This document shows positions 15,813-16,027 of a stretch of 16,027 nucleotides of DNA, piece after piece. The position numbers were made by a program, and so were the translations under genes. Source of the DNA: Thermocaproicibacter sp036741535 (GTDB taxonomy: Bacteria; Bacillota; Clostridia; Oscillospirales; Acutalibacteraceae); the NCBI GenBank assembly GCA_036741535.1, contig DAINSB010000039.1, positions 1 through 16,027 on the forward strand. Reading direction: 5' to 3'. The first letter of the stretch is position 1; each line of letters opens with the position of its first letter. The notes beneath the pieces were generated by a model. It did no database searches, had not been told where the DNA came from, and saw only the letters and a list, made by a program, of their open reading frames with translations.

Positions 15813-15928
15813 CTTTCTCCCCCGCCCGCTGAGGTCTCCACCGTGCCGCAGCGTCTCGCTGGTTTTCAAAAAAGGCTTCCGCGCCGCATCCGCGCCTGCC
15901 AGGTTATTTCAACCCGATCTGTTTCTGC

Positions 15929-16027
15929 CATACCGGCCATGCCGACCTCGATATGATTACCAAAGTCTATGCCCACATCTTGGATGAGGACCGTAAGGTC
16001 AATGCTCAGAGATTTGAGTCCGCGTTC
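15929..16027 (+). pseudogene. Tyrosine recombinase C-terminal fragment, runs off the window
   Basis: The frame reads HTGHADLDMITKVYAHILDE and continues DRKVNAQRFESAF to the window edge without a stop. This matches the end of tyrosine-type integrases: the conserved His of the GH motif and, ten residues on, the nucleophilic Tyr in VYAH, followed by the charged tail common in Bacillota integrases. Upstream, the same frame becomes unrelated proline/arginine-rich sequence and the catalytic Arg and RHT/RHS region is absent. The N-terminal and core domains are therefore missing. It looks like a relic of a mobile element, although the end of the gene lies outside the window. Confidence 0.65.

Noticed and set aside
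15849..15866. Small hairpin CAGCG-TCT-CGCTG followed by GTTTT after murQ, as a possible terminator
   Set aside because: Only five base pairs and a weak T-run; not strong enough to call.
1..16027. CRISPR arrays, tRNA or rRNA genes, insertion sequences with terminal repeats
   Set aside because: No regularly spaced repeats, cloverleaf sequences, rRNA-like segments or paired terminal inverted repeats with a transposase were seen.

Overview
The window looks like a scaffold from an anaerobic, fairly GC-rich member of the Bacillota (Clostridia). This rests on lipoprotein-type binding proteins, AGGAGG-like ribosome sites, consensus sigma-A promoters, LacI and RpiR regulators, and two CUT1-type sugar ABC importers that carry no ATPase of their own. 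The taxonomic call is by eye only. A run of ten Ns at 9332-9341 shows that two contigs were joined, so linkage across that point is assumed.

Region 1 (1-1230) starts inside a glycerate kinase gene that lacks its N-terminal part. A strong hairpin terminator follows. Next comes a short minus-strand coding remnant that resembles the tail of a Gfo/Idh/MocA-type oxidoreductase, and then an almost pure A/T block.

Region 2 (1233-7989, plus strand, very GC-rich) is a self-contained sugar operon: a near-consensus promoter with a palindromic operator at the start site, a LacI-family regulator, a GH65 disaccharide phosphorylase, a lipoprotein sugar-binding protein and two permeases, closed by a rho-independent terminator. 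An RNA hairpin capped by a GAAA tetraloop lies between the binding-protein and permease genes. The operon probably imports an alpha-linked glucose disaccharide and splits it with phosphate in the cytoplasm. The exact sugar cannot be read from the sequence.

Region 3 (about 8050-15812, closer to 50% GC) is a divergent cell-wall sugar locus. On the minus strand are two LplB/LplC-type permeases, a large LplA-type lipoprotein binding protein and, past the gap, a NamZ-type exo-N-acetylmuramidase (DUF1343, GH171) without a visible signal peptide. On the plus strand are a metal-dependent TIM-barrel isomerase/epimerase, an RpiR-family regulator resembling MurR, and MurQ, the N-acetylmuramic acid 6-phosphate etherase. 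The two arms diverge from a 247-bp AT-rich region with a perfect TTGACA-17-TATAAT promoter overlapped by a clean inverted repeat. My reading is a MurNAc recycling system in which an ABC importer and an internal NamZ take the place of the MurP phosphotransferase and secreted NamZ of Bacillus subtilis. The isomerase has no obvious place in the known pathway and no MurNAc kinase is present here.

Region 4 (15813-16027) has no complete gene but ends in a frame encoding the last part of a tyrosine recombinase. With the base-composition shift and another orphan coding tail at 8060-8113, this raises the possibility that region 3 was acquired as an island.
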